From Pseudomonadota bacterium (GTDB lineage Bacteria > Desulfobacterota > Desulfobulbia > Desulfobulbales > Desulfocapsaceae), in NCBI GenBank assembly GCA_018821785.1, contig JAHJLI010000255.1, forward strand, positions 22,102 to 86,101: 64,000 nucleotides of DNA, in the 5' to 3' direction. A program made the position numbers and the translations under genes. Positions 19,989 to 30,281 of this stretch are shown in pieces. The notes beneath the pieces were generated by a model. It saw nothing but the letters and a program-made list of their open reading frames with translations. It searched no databases and was not told where the DNA came from. Positions within the stretch are counted from its first letter, which is position 1. Every line of letters starts with the position of its first letter.

Positions 19989-20570
19989 ATGCTGAAGATT
20001 AACCTGTTGCCGGTTCGGCAGCTTAAAAAACGCGCAAAAGCCAAGCAGCAACTGTTCGGACTCGTTTTGGTGCTGTTGATGTTCCTTGCTTCTATAGCTG
20101 CCACTGGATTTCTGCAGGTACAGAAAATAAAACGCCTTGAAACTGAGATTAGCAACCTCAATAAGAAAAAAACCTCATACGCTCCTACTCTAAAGAAAAT
20201 TGATCAACTGAAAAAGGACCGGGAAGAGTTGGCCAGGAAAACAGAAATAATCAATAAGCTAAAAACTGATTCCTCACTTACGGTGCGGGTTCTCGACGAG
20301 GTTGCCGCAAAAGTTGACAAACAGAGAATGTGGCTGGAAGCACTTCAGCAGCAAGGTGCCTCACTTACGCTTTCAGGGGTTGCCCTTGACAACCAGACTA
20401 TCGCCCAGTTTATGGATAACATTAAAGATTCTCCCTTTGTAAAAGATGTTGCCCTTACCAATTCCTCACAAAAGGTGGTGTCAGGACGCAATCTTAGAAG
20501 CTTCGCACTTCAATGTGCTGTTGCCCAGCCCGCTCCTAAAACAGTAGAAGTTGCTGATAAAAAGAAATAA
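19989..20570 (+). CDS. pilN: Type IV pilus inner-membrane protein PilN
   Basis: The 193-residue protein begins MLKINLLPVR, the conserved PilN peptide that docks into PilM. It then has one membrane helix (about 22-45), a coiled-coil segment and a small periplasmic ferredoxin-like domain (about 95-165). It pairs with PilO to form the inner membrane alignment complex. It lies 24 bases after pilM. Confidence 0.92.
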   Translation: MLKINLLPVRQLKKRAKAKQQLFGLVLVLLMFLASIAATGFLQVQKIKRLETEISNLNKKKTSYAPTLKKIDQLKKDREELARKTEIINKLKTDSSLTVRVLDEVAAKVDKQRMWLEALQQQGASLTLSGVALDNQTIAQFMDNIKDSPFVKDVALTNSSQKVVSGRNLRSFALQCAVAQPAPKTVEVADKKK

Positions 20571-20599
20571 CGCAATCTAACACTTCCAAATATGACAGC

Positions 20600-21223
20600 A
20601 TGAAAAAAAGCAACGCAGCATTCACAACTTTTATCGACGAGAAATTTATTCCTCTCGCCCCAAAGATAAAACTCGGCATTGCGGTTGTGTCTGCCCTCCT
20701 GCCTTTTGTGATTTTTTATTTCGCAATGTATCAACCAAATAGCGAAAAGATTGGTGGCCTTGAAAAAAAGGTGACAAACCTCACCAAGGAATTAAAAGAG
20801 GTTGAGGCTAAAGCTTCCAATCTCGCAAAATTTGAGAAAGAGCTTGCGGAAGCGTTGGTCGTCTTTGAAGAAACCTCAGACCTCCTTCCAAAAGACAAAG
20901 AAATACCAAAACTGCTCAAGGATATTTCGGCATTGGGAAGATCTGCCGGTCTCGACTTTTTGACTTTCAAGCCGCTTGCCGACATTCCCAAGGACTTTTA
21001 TGCAGAAATTCCTATAAGCATTAATGTCAGGGGACCTTATCACAACATGGGTTATTTCTTTGATCAAGTCAGCAAACTCGAGCGAATAGTATCCGTGTCC
21101 AACATTAAAATGAGCTCCCCGAAAAAAGAAGGCGAAGAAATGCTTCTCAACTCTGATTGCACTCTAGTAACCTACCGTTTCACTAACGTCGAGCTTCCCA
21201 AACCTCCAAAACCAAAAAAATGA
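20600..21223 (+). CDS. pilO: Type IV pilus inner-membrane protein PilO
   Basis: The product has 207 residues. One membrane helix lies at about 27-46 (FVIFYFAMY), followed by a coiled coil (EKKVTNLTKELKEVEAKA) and a periplasmic domain containing ISINVRGPYHNMGYFFDQVSKL, a characteristic PilO segment. The tail is Pro-Lys rich. Its stop overlaps the pilP start by 4 bases (ATGA). Confidence 0.92.
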   Translation: MKKSNAAFTTFIDEKFIPLAPKIKLGIAVVSALLPFVIFYFAMYQPNSEKIGGLEKKVTNLTKELKEVEAKASNLAKFEKELAEALVVFEETSDLLPKDKEIPKLLKDISALGRSAGLDFLTFKPLADIPKDFYAEIPISINVRGPYHNMGYFFDQVSKLERIVSVSNIKMSSPKKEGEEMLLNSDCTLVTYRFTNVELPKPPKPKK

Positions 21224-21774
21224 GACTCATGAGCCGTTACATTGATCGTTCATTTTTGCCTGTTTTGTCAAGCACCTTCACGAAATTGCTATTAGTCGTG
21301 TCTGTTTGTTTTTGCACACTTTCACTCATGCTAAACATTGCAGTTTCTGCTGACAACGACACAGCTGAACAAGTTACACCTTCCGAACTGAACAAAGTTA
21401 CACCTTTTGAGTATAAACTTGAAAACAGGCCCGACCCTTTTGTTCCGTTTATTACCGAAAAGGCCGCATCATCAAACGTTAACATGGATGAAGTCATCGA
21501 CAACGGAGAGCCACTGACCGGCATGCAACTTTTTGAACCAGGTCAGCTCACCCTCGTCGCATTGATAAAAAAGGGCAGTGAAAGTATGGCCATGGTTCAA
21601 GACTCTTCAGGAAAAGGTTACGTTATTTCACAAGGAACTAAAATAGGACGGCGTGGTCTTGTTAAGGATTTCACACCACAATCGGTGATCGTTGAAGAGA
21701 CCGCTGTGACTCGAGCAGGAAAAAAAACCGTCACCGAGGTCGTTATGCTACTCAAGAAAGAGGGAGAGAAATAG
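21220..21774 (+). CDS. pilP: Type IV pilus biogenesis protein PilP
   Basis: The 184-residue protein has an N-terminal hydrophobic segment (about 18-42) that could act as a signal or anchor; no clear lipobox cysteine is seen. The core motif YKLENRPDPFVPF introduces the PilP beta-sandwich domain, followed by LTLVALIKKG and GYVISQGTKIGRRG. PilP normally bridges PilNO in the inner membrane to the secretin in the outer membrane. The first ATG overlaps pilO; a second ATG three codons later is possible. Confidence 0.88.
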   Translation: MRLMSRYIDRSFLPVLSSTFTKLLLVVSVCFCTLSLMLNIAVSADNDTAEQVTPSELNKVTPFEYKLENRPDPFVPFITEKAASSNVNMDEVIDNGEPLTGMQLFEPGQLTLVALIKKGSESMAMVQDSSGKGYVISQGTKIGRRGLVKDFTPQSVIVEETAVTRAGKKTVTEVVMLLKKEGEK

Positions 21775-21777
21775 AAA

Positions 21778-23685
21778 ATGCTTAAATGGCTCGCCAAACT
21801 CCAACCAGCTGTTTTGTTCGCATTTTGTCTGTTGCTCGTCTATCAGACTCCGCCAGCAAGGTCCGAACCCGGTATTTCGTTTGAAATCACCAACATTAAA
21901 GTCGCTGTTTCCGACAACATTCTAGCTTACAATATCTCGGGGTCATCTCCTCCGGTTTACACAGTATCGGAACGATTCGCTCCGTTTAGGGTCCTAGTCG
22001 ATGTTGCCGGTGCCTATTTCGCAAAAGACTTAGACCCTTCAACGACGAAAATCCCAGAAAATAAATTTTCAGAACTATCGGTATCGGATCTTAAGGCCCA
22101 AGACCCTCAGGTTATGCGATTTGAATTCACGTTGGCTGATAGCCATGATTATTCGGTGACTGCCAAGGGAAACGATTTACAGATCAAGTTGCTCCCCGCA
22201 AGTGCAAAGAGTGCTGCTCCATCTGCAAATGCATCAAAAGGTGTACCTCTCTCCTTAAATGACTTCAAGGTTACTAGCACTCCTAACACAACTACCATAT
22301 CCATTATTGCAAGTGCCTCAATAGAGAAATATACCGTTGACACAATAGCTGGTGCAGATGGACGACCACCAAGGATGTATATAGATATTAGTGATGTTAA
22401 AATAAATGAGCTGGTAAACGAAAAGCAAATAGGGACCTCAGTTGCGAAGGTCAGGGTAGCACCAAAAGAAAAAGGTGCCCGCATTGTCTTTGATTCTGCA
22501 AGCTCACAGCTCTTTAAATATTCAGTTGCAACTGCGCCAAATGGATTGAACGTGGTTATTGATGAAACTTCATCCGTTAAAGAGCTCACCCAGACAAAGG
22601 ACCAATCTTCAAATAAACCAGCAGGTGCCGCTGCCGACAGCACTCTTGATGCACTTATTGGATCATCGCAACAACTACTTAGCGGCGGATCAGAAAACCT
22701 CAGCGCTAAATCGCCATCTGCAAAAGCAACTGCTCTTGAAAATGATTTTTCGTTTTCTGGATACAATAAACAACGTATCAGTGTAGATTTTTATAAAATC
22801 GATATTCACAACGTATTTCGACTTTTTAGACAAATCACTGATCTCAACATTATTGTTGACGAACAAGTTCAAGGTTCACTGACTCTTGCACTCAGTGATG
22901 TACCGTGGGATTTCGCTCTAGATATTATCCTCAACCTGATGGATCTCAAAAAAGAGGAACGCTTCAATACTATTGTCATTTATCCGAACAAAAAAGATTT
23001 CATCTGGCCTACTCGAGCTGAAGACAATCTCGCCTTTCAAGCGGATGTGCAGGTTATTGAGCAGGAAGCTCTGGTCATCGAAAAATCTGCCGCTCAGTCC
23101 AAGGAAATCCTTGATGCCAAAGAACTCATGGTCAAGGCTAAGAAACTCGAAGAACAACAATCTTATGAAGAAGCTGCTTCTCTCTATGCAAAGTCGTTTG
23201 AACTTTGGCCGCATAATTATGTGCTCGCCAATCGCTTATCAACCCTGTATCTGGTCAATCTTGGCCAGAACGCCAAAGCTTTATTTGTCGCTAAACAAAC
23301 ATTGCAACGTGATCCATCAAATACACGTGCGGCACTCTACGCCGGAATCGCTTCAGCTAATATGCAGAAAATCAAAGAGGCCTCTGAGTTTTTCACTCAG
23401 AGCATCAGCGGCTCCCCACCGATGAAAGAAGCTCTTATCAGCTATGCCGCCTTTAGTGAAAACAATGGCCAGAACGAGGCTGCGCTTAAGCTGCTTGACA
23501 AGCATCAAACTCATTATGGTGAGTCTGTCGATTTAATGGTCGGCAAGGCTAGGATTCTTGACAAAATAGGCCGCTCAAAAGAAGCAACCCAACAGTATAA
23601 GGCAGTTCTTGCGTCAGGATTTCAGCTTCGGCCCGACTTGAAGAAATATATTGAGGGACGTCTTGCCGCAAAGGATTTACATTGA
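21778..23685 (+). CDS. PilQ-like periplasmic protein with AMIN, STN and TPR domains but no secretin pore
   Basis: The 635-residue protein has a signal peptide (about 1-30). Two AMIN-type beta domains (about 32-140 and 155-265, with RVLVDVAGAYF and RMYIDISDV) bind peptidoglycan in PilQ proteins. A secretin N0/STN domain follows (about 335-405: ISVDFYKIDIHNVFRLFRQ, DVPWDFALDIIL). In place of the N1 and secretin domains of PilQ it ends in TPR-like helices (about 430-635: SYEEAASLYAKSFELWP, AKALFVAKQTLQRDP). AGGGAGAG precedes the ATG. The pore domain is supplied by the next gene. It probably anchors or guides the secretin at the cell wall. Confidence 0.85.
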   Translation: MLKWLAKLQPAVLFAFCLLLVYQTPPARSEPGISFEITNIKVAVSDNILAYNISGSSPPVYTVSERFAPFRVLVDVAGAYFAKDLDPSTTKIPENKFSELSVSDLKAQDPQVMRFEFTLADSHDYSVTAKGNDLQIKLLPASAKSAAPSANASKGVPLSLNDFKVTSTPNTTTISIIASASIEKYTVDTIAGADGRPPRMYIDISDVKINELVNEKQIGTSVAKVRVAPKEKGARIVFDSASSQLFKYSVATAPNGLNVVIDETSSVKELTQTKDQSSNKPAGAAADSTLDALIGSSQQLLSGGSENLSAKSPSAKATALENDFSFSGYNKQRISVDFYKIDIHNVFRLFRQITDLNIIVDEQVQGSLTLALSDVPWDFALDIILNLMDLKKEERFNTIVIYPNKKDFIWPTRAEDNLAFQADVQVIEQEALVIEKSAAQSKEILDAKELMVKAKKLEEQQSYEEAASLYAKSFELWPHNYVLANRLSTLYLVNLGQNAKALFVAKQTLQRDPSNTRAALYAGIASANMQKIKEASEFFTQSISGSPPMKEALISYAAFSENNGQNEAALKLLDKHQTHYGESVDLMVGKARILDKIGRSKEATQQYKAVLASGFQLRPDLKKYIEGRLAAKDLH

Positions 23686-23740
23686 AAGATACGTTGTCCA
23701 ATCAAATGAATTATACAAAATTTCAGTCCAAGAGGTTGTT

Positions 23741-25672
23741 ATGAAGTCTCTAATGAATGTTTTCTATTGCTGTAGCCTCTTGCTACTCTCGTTTGTTCTT
23801 ACCTCCTGCATAACTGAAACAAAATCACCGAATGAAAATCGCCCAATTGCCAACGATTCTCTCGAACCTGCAGAAATAAATAAGGCGGCTCTTGATGCAG
23901 CGCAATCAGCCAGCTTACCGGTTAAATATCAAACCGCCACATATCTGGTTGATAAGCAAGGGGGGCAAGAAGATCTCATCATTGCCGATGAAGCTAAGCT
24001 CAAGGTAGAAGCTAGAATAACATCCACTCGTGGCCCCCAACCTCTATGGGATATCATTAAAAGACTTGCTGCCCTCAAGGGAATGAATGTTTCATGGGCC
24101 AGTGATGTTGATCAAAACGTTTTGGTAGACGTAAATATCAATGCAAATGATGATTTTTTTGCCGCAATTGATAATCTTCTTCGACAGGTTGATTATTATC
24201 ATGAGATTCAGGGTTCCACTATTATTGTAAAGTACAAAGAGACACGACAGTTCCATATTGCAATGCCGTTTATCAAGCAAACATTTAAGACTAAAACTGG
24301 TGGAGATGTTTTAGGTGGCGGCGATACTAAGAGCAATGTTGCCGGAGAAATTGCATTATCGTCAGAAGGCGTAGCAATTAGCCAGACCAAAGATGGTAAA
24401 CCCGGAGGGGTTGAATTTAATACGTGGAATAGTATTGAGAATAATCTTAATGCTATTCTGAACGTTTGGACAACAGATGATTCAGCCAGTAAGCCTGAGA
24501 AGGAATCCAACCAACCCACGGTTATCATCCAGAACACCAGAAATCCTGGCAAAAGTGATTCCAAGGCTCAACCTACAAGTGATGAGAAAACGACTAGTGC
24601 AACATTTAAACGATCAAAAGGTGGCAATACGTATTTTATAGACAAACCTGTTGGATTAATTACTGTAACAGCCGCTCGTCCTATACTTGAGAAGCTTGAA
24701 GTATATTTCAAATCGCTCCAAAAAGAATTATACAAACAGGTCTCTATTGAAGCAAAAATTCTTGAGGTACAACTAGATGACAATTCTTCTATTGGCCTGA
24801 ACTGGAATTTGATTCTGAAAAATCTTTCAGTTGCCGGCGGTGCGCTTACAGGCACGAAATCCTATTCAAAAACTAACACAGATTCAACAAATAGCTCTAC
24901 TACATTGGATAACACGAATACCGTCACAGATACAACAACCGGAACACGCGACAAAACGTATGACCATTTGGCTGCCGACAGTCTCACTGCAGATAGCGGA
25001 GCCCTTGGCACTAGTAATGTTATAAGCAACGTGGCAAGTGCTGTTGCAACATCAGGAGTTTCAGCTGCCACCATCCTTACCGATGGTGTCACTGGTGCCC
25101 TCGGTGGAACCGTATCACTTGCTGCTTTCACTTTTGATTCATTCCTTAACGCAGTTAGCCAGCAAGGCCAAGCAACCATACTTTCTAATCCAAAATTAAG
25201 TGTTTTAAACGGACAGCCTGCACTTATAACTGTTGGTCGCAATGTTACCTATATAGAAAGTATTGATGCTGATATAACCGCAGAGGGCGCTATAACGTAT
25301 TCAGCCCAAACAGCGCGAGCACTCTCCGGAGTAGGCCTAGCATTAACTGCAAACATTCTTGATGAAAAGCAAATCATCCTCAATCTCGTCCCAGTCACAT
25401 CAGAATTGGTAGAACCCATTGAGTATCGGACCATAGGTCTTGGATCAATAGGACTTCCTATAATCAATGTCCGAGAAATGAGTACAACTGTAAGAATCAA
25501 TAATGGTGAAATGCTTGTTATCGGCGGATTGATCTCAAATGTAGTGGAAAATGACGGCACCTTCGTTCCCGGAACAAGCAATCTCGGTTTCTTCAAGTAC
25601 CTCTTCGGCTATGAACAAAAGTTGTCTAAAAAACGGGAGCTTATCATTCTACTCAAACCACGAATTATTTAA
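23741..25672 (+). CDS. Outer-membrane secretin lipoprotein of the pilus system (MshL/PilQ type)
   Basis: This 643-residue protein forms the outer-membrane ring for pilus passage. The ATG at 23741 follows AGAGGTTGTT and gives a lipoprotein signal ending LTSC (lipid-modified Cys near residue 23). An STN/N0 domain (about 85-165, WDIIKRLAALKGMNVSW) is followed by a Ser/Lys/Thr-rich linker, an N1-like segment, and the secretin domain (about 315-643). The latter has VSIEAKILEVQLDD, a Thr/Asn/Ala-rich insertion at about 365-450, ILSNPKLSVLNGQPALI, TTVRINNGEMLVIGGLI and KRELIILLKPRII. The lipobox and short N-terminal part resemble MshL. It follows the AMIN/TPR protein by 55 bases. Confidence 0.88.
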   Translation: MKSLMNVFYCCSLLLLSFVLTSCITETKSPNENRPIANDSLEPAEINKAALDAAQSASLPVKYQTATYLVDKQGGQEDLIIADEAKLKVEARITSTRGPQPLWDIIKRLAALKGMNVSWASDVDQNVLVDVNINANDDFFAAIDNLLRQVDYYHEIQGSTIIVKYKETRQFHIAMPFIKQTFKTKTGGDVLGGGDTKSNVAGEIALSSEGVAISQTKDGKPGGVEFNTWNSIENNLNAILNVWTTDDSASKPEKESNQPTVIIQNTRNPGKSDSKAQPTSDEKTTSATFKRSKGGNTYFIDKPVGLITVTAARPILEKLEVYFKSLQKELYKQVSIEAKILEVQLDDNSSIGLNWNLILKNLSVAGGALTGTKSYSKTNTDSTNSSTTLDNTNTVTDTTTGTRDKTYDHLAADSLTADSGALGTSNVISNVASAVATSGVSAATILTDGVTGALGGTVSLAAFTFDSFLNAVSQQGQATILSNPKLSVLNGQPALITVGRNVTYIESIDADITAEGAITYSAQTARALSGVGLALTANILDEKQIILNLVPVTSELVEPIEYRTIGLGSIGLPIINVREMSTTVRINNGEMLVIGGLISNVVENDGTFVPGTSNLGFFKYLFGYEQKLSKKRELIILLKPRII

Positions 25673-25726
25673 TATTATTGTTCTATTTTGTACTACGATT
25701 CATTTAGAATTCTCAGGGAGAAAAAC

Positions 25727-26743
25727 ATGCAGAAGTTCAAATTCGCACTCTATCTGCTTTCAGCCGTAATGCTTATGGGTTGTGGTCAAACTGTTGTTGA
25801 GACCCTCCATGTACCAGATTCGCCAAGCCCTATTGCCTCTGGCAGAGGCCAGTCGATCATCATCCTCCCTTTTGCTGATTATACCTCTTCAGAAGACCTT
25901 GCTGGTGCCTATCGGCGCAATCTCTCTATCACTGAGGCCCTTACTGATAGATTAGTAGCAAACGGATTCAGCATGACCATTCAAGAAGATGTCTTTGGCT
26001 ACCTTGTTGATGAGAATATCATCAACGTCGCTAACTACGAGGGAAACAATACTGAGAGTTTGTCTGCTGAGCTGGGTGGTGATTGGTCCGATGTCATGCA
26101 AAACGAATTGCAGCGATATATACAGCTGCAAAAGATGCATTCTGAAAAAACTGTTTCCGGAAGCCCTGGGACTCATGCTATCACCCCGAATGCTATTGCA
26201 AAAATGGGACGCAGGTTCAATGCAGATTATATAGTTCGAGGACGGATTTTAGAATATAAAACCAGGCAGGAGGCCACATGGGCTCCATGGAAAAAAGGGG
26301 TTTTGCCTTTTATCAACGGCGGCACAAACAGAATCCTCAATGGATTTGCTAGCTCGGACGCCTATGATGAAAGAAACGAGGCACTCACGGGAATGTTGCT
26401 TGGCGGCATTATCGGCTACAATAACACATCCTGGCCCTGGAATGACGGAAAAACCTTCTTTGGCATGGCCGACGGAACTGCAAACACCGTCACTTGGATG
26501 GGAGCAGGAGCAGGCCTTGGTATGGTCTCACATTCCAGCGGACAAGTTGATCAGGCTGCGGTACAAATGCGTGTATGGGTTCAAGAAGCATCAACTGGAA
26601 ACGTCATCTGGACCAACAGGGTGAGAGTTCTAGTTTCTCCGGAAACCGTATTTGCAGACAAGCAGTATGACACTCTGTTCAACAAAGCTATCGAAAAAGG
26701 GGTTGACGCACTTGTCAACCACTTTGTTACTTACGGCCTCTGA
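25727..26743 (+). CDS. CsgG-like outer-membrane lipoprotein at the end of the pil operon
   Basis: The 338-residue product has a lipoprotein signal ending LMGC (Cys near residue 19) and starts after AGGGAGAAAAAC. SIIILPFADYTSSEDLAGAY at about 45-65 resembles the start of the CsgG/HfaB assembly lipoprotein fold, as do FNADYIVRGRILEY and the C-terminal VQMRVWVQEASTGNVIW. A central Gly/Asn-rich part (about 195-270) is not recognised. CsgG proteins form export pores or stabilise outer-membrane machines; here a role with the secretin is inferred from being 54 bases downstream of it. Family membership is moderately supported and precise function unknown. Confidence 0.65.
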   Translation: MQKFKFALYLLSAVMLMGCGQTVVETLHVPDSPSPIASGRGQSIIILPFADYTSSEDLAGAYRRNLSITEALTDRLVANGFSMTIQEDVFGYLVDENIINVANYEGNNTESLSAELGGDWSDVMQNELQRYIQLQKMHSEKTVSGSPGTHAITPNAIAKMGRRFNADYIVRGRILEYKTRQEATWAPWKKGVLPFINGGTNRILNGFASSDAYDERNEALTGMLLGGIIGYNNTSWPWNDGKTFFGMADGTANTVTWMGAGAGLGMVSHSSGQVDQAAVQMRVWVQEASTGNVIWTNRVRVLVSPETVFADKQYDTLFNKAIEKGVDALVNHFVTYGL

Positions 26744-26763
26744 TTTCTCTTTGAGATTGCAAT

Positions 26764-26802
26764 AAAAAGGGGCGATTGACAGCAGTCAATCGCCCCTTTT
26801 TT
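26764..26802. terminator. Bidirectional terminator between the pil operon and secB
   Basis: A perfect 12-bp stem, GGGGCGATTGAC (26769-26780) and GTCAATCGCCCC (26785-26796), has loop AGCA. T6 follows on the plus strand and A5 precedes it, so it works for both convergent transcripts. Confidence 0.92.
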
Positions 26803-26810
26803 CTATCCTT

Positions 26811-27284
26811 TTAATTCTTTTGCTCTTCTTTCTTTTTTTGCGCGTTTTGAAAAAGAGCCATAAAATTAACTGGCTCCATTAGAAATGGAATATACCCCCC
26901 GTCAACAGAAACCTGACTGACAATCTGCCTTGTGAATGGGAACAACAGTGTCGGGCAATCAACACTCAGAAGCATCTGGATATGCTCAGCTGGTATGTTT
27001 CGTAACATAAAGACGGCTGCATGTTCAATTTCAAGGATAAAAAGAACTTTATTTTCATCTTTTGATGATACTTTCGCTGTAATTTTCAGTACCACTTCCC
27101 AATGATCATTGTCAATCTGGTTGTTATTAAGTTGCAAATTCACCTCGACACCCGGATCCATTTTTTGCTGTTCAGTGAATATCTGCGGTGCATTGGGATT
27201 TTCAAAAGACAAGTCCTTGATATACATTTTTTGCATGCGAAATTCAGGTCTAGGCGGATTTACATCATTTGTTTTTTCAGTCAT
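26811..27284 (-). CDS. secB: Protein-export chaperone SecB
   Basis: SecB holds preproteins unfolded and passes them to SecA. The 157-residue product contains RMQKMYIKDLSFENPNAPQIF and VNLQLNNNQI near the N-terminus, LEIEHAAVFMLRNIP, and LLFPFTRQIVSQVSVDGGYIPFLMEPVNF, all SecB hallmarks. The ATG at 27284 has GGAG at proper distance; an in-frame TTG 12 bases upstream would use that ribosome site as codons. SecB is best known from Proteobacteria in the narrow sense, so its presence here fits only some Desulfobacterota. Confidence 0.93.
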   Translation of the reverse strand: MTEKTNDVNPPRPEFRMQKMYIKDLSFENPNAPQIFTEQQKMDPGVEVNLQLNNNQIDNDHWEVVLKITAKVSSKDENKVLFILEIEHAAVFMLRNIPAEHIQMLLSVDCPTLLFPFTRQIVSQVSVDGGYIPFLMEPVNFMALFQNAQKKKEEQKN

Positions 27285-27400
27285 TTGATTCTCCAAAGTT
27301 ATTTAAATGGTGTTTATTGGTGACTCGAGCAAGAATGAAGAGCTATTAAAACGTACTTCAACCTTTGAAGCAAGTCTTGAACGATTTTTCCCGACCTACG

Positions 27401-30238
27401 TTATGTTTTTAAAACTTGGCGCAGAAATTTCCCTGTATGAGACTTTTTTGAATGTATGATTGATTCCGGGGTGCCAACCGCGACCAGTCGACCGCCGCCG
27501 TCTCCTCCCTCCGGACCGATATCTATTATCCAGTCAGCCGTCTTGATTACATCAAGATTATGCTCAATAATGACTGCAGTATTGCCTTGATCCACAAGAC
27601 GATTCATAACGTTTAGCAAATGTTGAATATCAGCCGGATGCAACCCGGTGGTAGGTTCATCCAGGATATAGATGGTTTTCCCGCTGCTCCTGCCTGAGAG
27701 TTCTTTGGCAAGCTTGACCCGCTGTGCTTCGCCACCCGAAAGCGTAACCGAAGACTGACCAAGAGTGATATATGAAAGCCCAACATCATAAAGGGTTTGG
27801 AGTTTTGCATGTATCGCCGGAATATTTTTGAAAAATTTCCAGGCCTCCTCCACGGTCATTGCAAGAATTTCATGGATGTTTTTTCCCCGGTACTGAATCT
27901 CCAAAGTCTCACTATTATAGCGTCTCCCCTTGCAGGTATCACATTCGACGTATATATCGGGAAGGAAATGCATGACAATCTTATTTACTCCTTCGCCTTC
28001 ACACGCCTCGCACCGACCACCTTTTATGTTAAAACTGAATCGCCCCAGCTTATAACCACGAGAACGAGATTCCGGCAATCGGGCAAATAATTCACGAATA
28101 GGTGTGAAAACTCCAGTATATGTTGCGGGGTTTGAGCGAGGCGTCCTGCCAATAGGACTTTGATCGATATCAATAATTTTATCGACAAATTCTAAACCAG
28201 ACAATAATGCTCCATCCTGACGAAATACCGAACTCTTTTTATTTAATCCTCCCTTCACAAGCTCATAGAGAGTTTCAATTACCAGTGAACTTTTTCCTGA
28301 ACCGGAAACCCCGGTAACCGCAGTTATTACTCCTATGGGGAAGGAAACTGCTATGTTTTTCAAATTATTGATTCTGCAATGCTGCAACCGCAACCATTTC
28401 CCGGTCCCTTCCTCTACCGGCCGTCTTACTTTTGGCGTTTCAATGGCCAGTCGTCCGGAAAGATAAGCACCCGTTACTGAGTTTTCACTGTCCAGCAGGC
28501 CCTTTACCGATCCGTTATATACTACGTTACCGCCATGAATTCCTGCACCCGGTCCCATATCAAGGACATGATCAGCTGCCAAAATTGTATCGGTATCATG
28601 TTCCACGACAATGACACTGTTGCCCAAATCACGCAGTTCCAGGAGAGTATTGATCAGTTTCTGATTGTCGCGTTGATGCAGGCCGATACTCGGTTCATCA
28701 AGGATATAAAGTACTCCAGCCAACCGGGATCCAATCTGGGATGCAAGTCGAATTCGCTGTGCCTCGCCACCGGATAGAGTTCCCGCCCTCCTCTCGAGAG
28801 AGAGATATCCTAACCCAACATCTTCGAGAAAAGAGAGCCTATCAACAATTTCCTTAAGAATCGGTTCGCCAATTTTCCTTTCTCGAACGGACAGAGGAAT
28901 CACCGGTAATTCCTCGAGAAATCTTTCGATTGATAAACAGGTGAGTTGGTATATAGACCATTTTCCTACTCGCACTGCAAGAGCTTCGGGTTTTAACCTT
29001 GTACCTGAACAGAGGGTACAGCGCTGCTCATTCATGAATTTTCCAAGTTCTTCGCGAATCATCGCCGACTGGGTTTCATGAAATCGTCTGTCAAGTTGAG
29101 GAATAACTCCTTCAAACCGATTGACTGCCGAAAGAACCCGTTGTCCTTTGCGATAATGAAATGCTATCTCCTGAGTCCCAGAGCCATAAAGGAAAACATC
29201 TTGGATATTTTTGGGGAAATTCTCAAAAGGCGTTTCCAGCGAAATACCGTAATGCTTGGCAACAGATTCAAGCATATGTCCTGTATACGATTCCTCCTTC
29301 CGCCACCCCCAGGGAGCAATTGCCCCAGCACTGATCGATTTTTGTGTATCAGGGACTATAAGCTCAGGATCAAAAAATTGTTTTACCCCTAAACCACTGC
29401 ATTCTGTACATGCACCTTGTGGGTTATTAAACGAAAACAACTGCGTTGAAAGCGGCGGCATAGAGATCCCGCATTTATGGCAGGCAGCAAATTCACTGAA
29501 CAATTTCTCCGATGCATTGTCTGGAAACAAGACTAATAGCAGTCCTTCAGTTAGCTTGACTGCAGTACTCACAGACTCGGCCAAGCGCCGACGCATGGAT
29601 TCTTTGATGACAAGCCTATCAACAACCACTTCTATGGAATGTTTCTTATTTTTATCAAGTGATGTAATGTCATCTGCGTGTAAAATATCTCCATCAATCC
29701 GTACACGCACGAAACCTTCCTTGCGGATTCTCACAAGCAGCTGTTCATGCCGTCCTTTTCGCTCAGTTACCAGGGGGGCAAGGAGGATGACTTTGGTCTC
29801 CTCCGGCAGGTCCATGAGAGCATTCACCATATCTTCAATAGACTGAGCCTGAATTTCACTCCCACATTGGTGACAATGAGGATGCCCGCAACGAGCGAAA
29901 AGCAGGCGCAAATGATCATAAATTTCCGTTATCGTGCCAACTGTAGAACGGGGATTTTTGCTCGTCGTTTTCTGTTCAATCGATACTGCCGGCGACAGCC
30001 CTTCCAAGGCATCAACATCAGGCTTATCCATCTGCCCAAGAAACTGTCGTGCGTAGGTCGAAAGTGATTCTACATAACGACGTTGCCCCTCAGCATACAG
30101 GGTGTCAAATGCCAGCGTTGATTTGCCCGATCCAGAAATCCCGGTGAACACCACAAGACTATTTCTTGGCAAATCGACATCGATGTTTTTCAGATTATGC
30201 ATTCGTGCGCCACGAATGCTGAGAATCGTAGGTTCCAT
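27401..30238 (-). CDS. uvrA: Excinuclease ABC subunit A
   Basis: UvrA detects bulky DNA lesions for nucleotide excision repair. The 945-residue protein starts [17 protein letters not shown] at the ATG at 30238; an in-frame extension from 30310 is unlike the family. It has two ABC modules: Walker [12 protein letters not shown] and [11 protein letters not shown], two signature segments LSGGEAQR, and [11 protein letters not shown] and [11 protein letters not shown]. Zinc-binding pairs are CRHC-type CHQCGSE, CHKC, CTLC, and CEACEGEG...CDTCKG near the second module. Length is normal. Confidence 0.97.
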   Translation of the reverse strand: MEPTILSIRGARMHNLKNIDVDLPRNSLVVFTGISGSGKSTLAFDTLYAEGQRRYVESLSTYARQFLGQMDKPDVDALEGLSPAVSIEQKTTSKNPRSTVGTITEIYDHLRLLFARCGHPHCHQCGSEIQAQSIEDMVNALMDLPEETKVILLAPLVTERKGRHEQLLVRIRKEGFVRVRIDGDILHADDITSLDKNKKHSIEVVVDRLVIKESMRRRLAESVSTAVKLTEGLLLVLFPDNASEKLFSEFAACHKCGISMPPLSTQLFSFNNPQGACTECSGLGVKQFFDPELIVPDTQKSISAGAIAPWGWRKEESYTGHMLESVAKHYGISLETPFENFPKNIQDVFLYGSGTQEIAFHYRKGQRVLSAVNRFEGVIPQLDRRFHETQSAMIREELGKFMNEQRCTLCSGTRLKPEALAVRVGKWSIYQLTCLSIERFLEELPVIPLSVRERKIGEPILKEIVDRLSFLEDVGLGYLSLERRAGTLSGGEAQRIRLASQIGSRLAGVLYILDEPSIGLHQRDNQKLINTLLELRDLGNSVIVVEHDTDTILAADHVLDMGPGAGIHGGNVVYNGSVKGLLDSENSVTGAYLSGRLAIETPKVRRPVEEGTGKWLRLQHCRINNLKNIAVSFPIGVITAVTGVSGSGKSSLVIETLYELVKGGLNKKSSVFRQDGALLSGLEFVDKIIDIDQSPIGRTPRSNPATYTGVFTPIRELFARLPESRSRGYKLGRFSFNIKGGRCEACEGEGVNKIVMHFLPDIYVECDTCKGRRYNSETLEIQYRGKNIHEILAMTVEEAWKFFKNIPAIHAKLQTLYDVGLSYITLGQSSVTLSGGEAQRVKLAKELSGRSSGKTIYILDEPTTGLHPADIQHLLNVMNRLVDQGNTAVIIEHNLDVIKTADWIIDIGPEGGDGGGRLVAVGTPESIIHSKKSHTGKFLRQVLKT

Positions 30239-30281
30239 GATTAGGCAGGCGGGCCAGAAAGGGAAATGTTTACGGTGGTGG

